Assembly: GCF_001514215.1 (NCBI RefSeq)
Contig: NZ_KQ948858.1
Location: 89,393-153,392, forward strand
Direction: 5' to 3'
From: Streptomyces bungoensis
GTDB taxonomy: Bacteria > Actinomycetota > Actinomycetes > Streptomycetales > Streptomycetaceae
DNA: 64,000 nt
Shown here: positions 59,960-64,000 of the stretch, piece by piece
Layout of the letters: each line of letters begins with the position of its first letter
Position numbering within the stretch: the first letter of the stretch is position 1
Program-made: the position numbers and the translations under genes
Notes under the pieces: model-generated
The model's database searches: none
Told to the model about the DNA's origin: nothing
The model's input: only the letters and a program-made list of their open reading frames with translations

Positions 59960-60031
59960 GAGCTGGAGGTTACCCGCCGTGGCACCGGCCCGGCAGCCCG
60001 GCCCCTGCCCGCCGGGCCGGAACAGGCCCCG

Positions 60032-60775
60032 TCACGTGGTGCTCTCGGGGCGCGGCTTCTTCTGCCAGGGATGGACGGGGCGGGGCGCCGGCGGGCCGAT
60101 CGCGGGGTCCGCCGGTTTCCCGGCCGGGCGGGGGGCGCCCGCGTCCTGCCAGGTCTGCGGCCGTGCCGCGGGGGCGTCCCCGGTGGCCGGGGCGTCGGGC
60201 CACGGCGGGGGCGCGGCGGTGGCGGGTTCGGTGTGGGTCCAGTGCCGCAGGGCCCCGGCCTCGACGTCGATCTGGGCGCCGAGCACGTCCAGGTCGTCGT
60301 CCGAGAAGCGGCGGGCGCGGTCGCGGGCGGCCCAGCGCAGGGAGTCGGCGGACGTGGTGATGCGCTCGGTGCGCCGGCGCAGCTCGGGCAGCCGCGCGGC
60401 GAGCGCGGCCCGGTCGGGCTCGGCCTCCAGCCGTTTGAGGTCGGCGTCCAGTTCGCGTCCGTGCGTGCTCAGCCGCTCGAAGAGGCCGAGGGACTCCTTC
60501 AGCGACTCGTCCTCGGCGGCGCCCGCGTACAGCGTGTCCTGGGTGGCGCGCATCGAGGTGCGCAGGGTGAGCCGCAGCTGGGCGATCTCGCCGGCCGGTC
60601 CGGGCTGGGCGAAGGACTTCGCGCGCAGGGTGTGGTCCTCCACGGTGCGCCTGGCCTGGGCGATCCCGCGGTCCACGCCCCGCTTGGCGGCGCCGACGGC
60701 CTTGACCGTGGCGTAGGCGCCCAGGGCCACGAAGAGCAGGAAGAGCAGGGCGAACACGGTGATCACTGCTTCCAT
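60032..60775 (-). CDS. single-span membrane protein with coiled coil, hypothetical
   Basis: A 247-residue protein. One N-terminal membrane helix (AVITVFALLFLLFVALGAYATV) is followed by a long helical, likely coiled-coil region (about 30-165, charged heptads such as LDADLKRLEAEPDRAALAARLPELRRR) and a Pro-rich tail. No family known to me. It is downstream of leuS and separated from it by a terminator. Confidence 0.75.
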   Translation of the reverse strand: MEAVITVFALLFLLFVALGAYATVKAVGAAKRGVDRGIAQARRTVEDHTLRAKSFAQPGPAGEIAQLRLTLRTSMRATQDTLYAGAAEDESLKESLGLFERLSTHGRELDADLKRLEAEPDRAALAARLPELRRRTERITTSADSLRWAARDRARRFSDDDLDVLGAQIDVEAGALRHWTHTEPATAAPPPWPDAPATGDAPAARPQTWQDAGAPRPAGKPADPAIGPPAPRPVHPWQKKPRPESTT

Positions 60776-60832
60776 GACGCTCCTCCTCGTGCCGGCACGG
60801 CTGCGCCGCTGTGCTCTCCACGGTAAACGCAG

Positions 60833-60873
60833 CGGGCAGGCCCGGGGTTCCAGAAAAACCCCGAACCTGCCCG
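60833..60873 (-). terminator. leuS terminator
   Basis: Two stacked arms: CGGGCAGG (60833) pairs with CCTGCCCG (60866) and CGGGGTT pairs with AACCCCG inside, about 15 base pairs with a small internal loop. It lies 42 bases after the leuS stop. Confidence 0.75.
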
Positions 60874-60914
60874 TAGGGGACTACCCCGACGTCACGCGAT
60901 GAGCCTGCCGGCCG

Positions 60915-63791
<2,877 letters not shown>

Positions 63792-63832
63792 GATCCTCAA
63801 AGCTCCATCGATCGTCTCTGCCTGCGGAAACG

Positions 63833-63856
63833 AAAAATCCCCTCGCACAGGAGGGG
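63833..63856 (-). terminator. leuS leader attenuator (intrinsic terminator)
   Basis: On the minus strand CCCCTC-n6-GAGGGG (63856 to 63839) is followed by A and five T (63837-63833), a classic intrinsic terminator 42 bases before the leuS ATG. Further upstream another hairpin (63871-63878 with 63891-63898, eight bases plus more) could act as pause or antiterminator arm. Confidence 0.75.
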
Positions 63857-63904
63857 ACGCCGCGCCGATGCCGACCACGGGTTTCGACCGGTGGTCGGTA
63901 CTGA

Positions 63905-63943
63905 TCAGCGCGGCCCGCTAAGCAGAAGGCGTACGGCACGCAT
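63905..63943 (-). CDS. leuS leader peptide (12 aa, three consecutive Leu)
   Basis: A 12-codon frame MRAVRLLLSGPR with Leu codons CTT CTG CTT. It lies about 50 bases before the terminator hairpin. A possible -10 (TACCCT) is six bases before the ATG, so the leader peptide may be translated from a leaderless transcript. It strongly resembles the leuA leader in this window (LLLLS). Confidence 0.75.
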   Translation of the reverse strand: MRAVRLLLSGPR

Positions 63944-64000
63944 GGCGATAGGGTACCGCAGGCCTTGAGCAAGCCGCGACGCGCTTGCGTATGCGTGGGG

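Noticed and set aside
63792..63960. T-box riboswitch before leuS
   Set aside because: The conserved T-box core (AGGGUGGNACCGCG-like) is not present; the Leu-rich leader peptide explains the terminator better.

Overview
The window is a GC-rich (clearly above 70 percent by eye), densely packed chromosomal segment of an actinobacterium, almost certainly a Streptomyces. Third codon positions are nearly always G or C, GTG and TTG starts are common, genes often overlap by 1-4 bases, and there is an HrcA/CIRCE heat-shock unit, a SpoIIE-type phosphatase fused to an anti-sigma-like ATPase domain, a tricorn protease and comEA/comEC genes. From memory the gene order resembles the leuA-to-leuS segment of S. 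coelicolor; this was not checked by alignment. No rRNA, tRNA, insertion sequence, prophage, CRISPR array or recognisable antibiotic cluster was seen.

Layout. 0.1-6.6 kb: a small conserved protein, a DapA-family aldolase/lyase, an ABC exporter (ATPase plus FtsX/MacB-like permease) divergent from a NarL-type two-component pair, and a zinc-ribbon TerB-like protein. 6.7-8.8 kb: leuA with a leucine-rich leader peptide. 8.8-10.2 kb: a protealysin-type M4 metalloprotease followed by an emfourin-type inhibitor. 10.2-16.3 kb: a tightly overlapping five-gene minus-strand operon that looks like a secreted-polysaccharide machine (UDP-sugar dehydrogenase, GT2 synthase, a 35-residue membrane microprotein, a membrane-anchored polysaccharide deacetylase with LamG-like modules, a membrane-anchored LamG-like protein), beginning at an unusually AT-rich intergenic region. 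16.8-18.9 kb: a GH1 beta-glucosidase and a two-gene toxin-antitoxin-like pair.

18.9-26.6 kb is the housekeeping phoH-ybeY-corC-mmcQ-(S66 peptidase)-cda-era set. An ammonium transporter-PII pair (amt-glnB) on the opposite strand, with a GlnR-like box, lies between cda and era. 27.3-32.3 kb: a PfkB sugar kinase, glucarate dehydratase and 5-dehydro-4-deoxyglucarate dehydratase, and a divergent MFS transporter, with a candidate operator between. 32.3-40.8 kb: adenine deaminase, RNase Z, a HIT protein, tricorn protease, a lipoprotein, a VOC protein, RsmE and a nitronate monooxygenase.

40.9-54.2 kb: hrcA-dnaJ2 with CIRCE, an MBL-fold hydrolase, DUF3097, HemW, the HATPase-GAF-PP2C protein, an acyl-CoA ligase, lepA, rpsT and holA. 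54.2-64 kb: arylamine N-acetyltransferase, comEC, comEA, a DegV protein, a coiled-coil membrane protein and leuS. leuS also has a leucine-rich leader peptide (12 aa), here followed by a hairpin and T-tract that looks like an intrinsic terminator.

The most striking signals are: (i) two independent leucine leader peptides, before leuA and leuS, both using the rare codon CTT in runs; (ii) the polysaccharide operon with its coupled 35-aa membrane microprotein; (iii) the M4 protease-emfourin pair; (iv) the amt-glnB insertion with a GlnR-like box inside the era operon; (v) several palindromic operator candidates next to catabolic genes.
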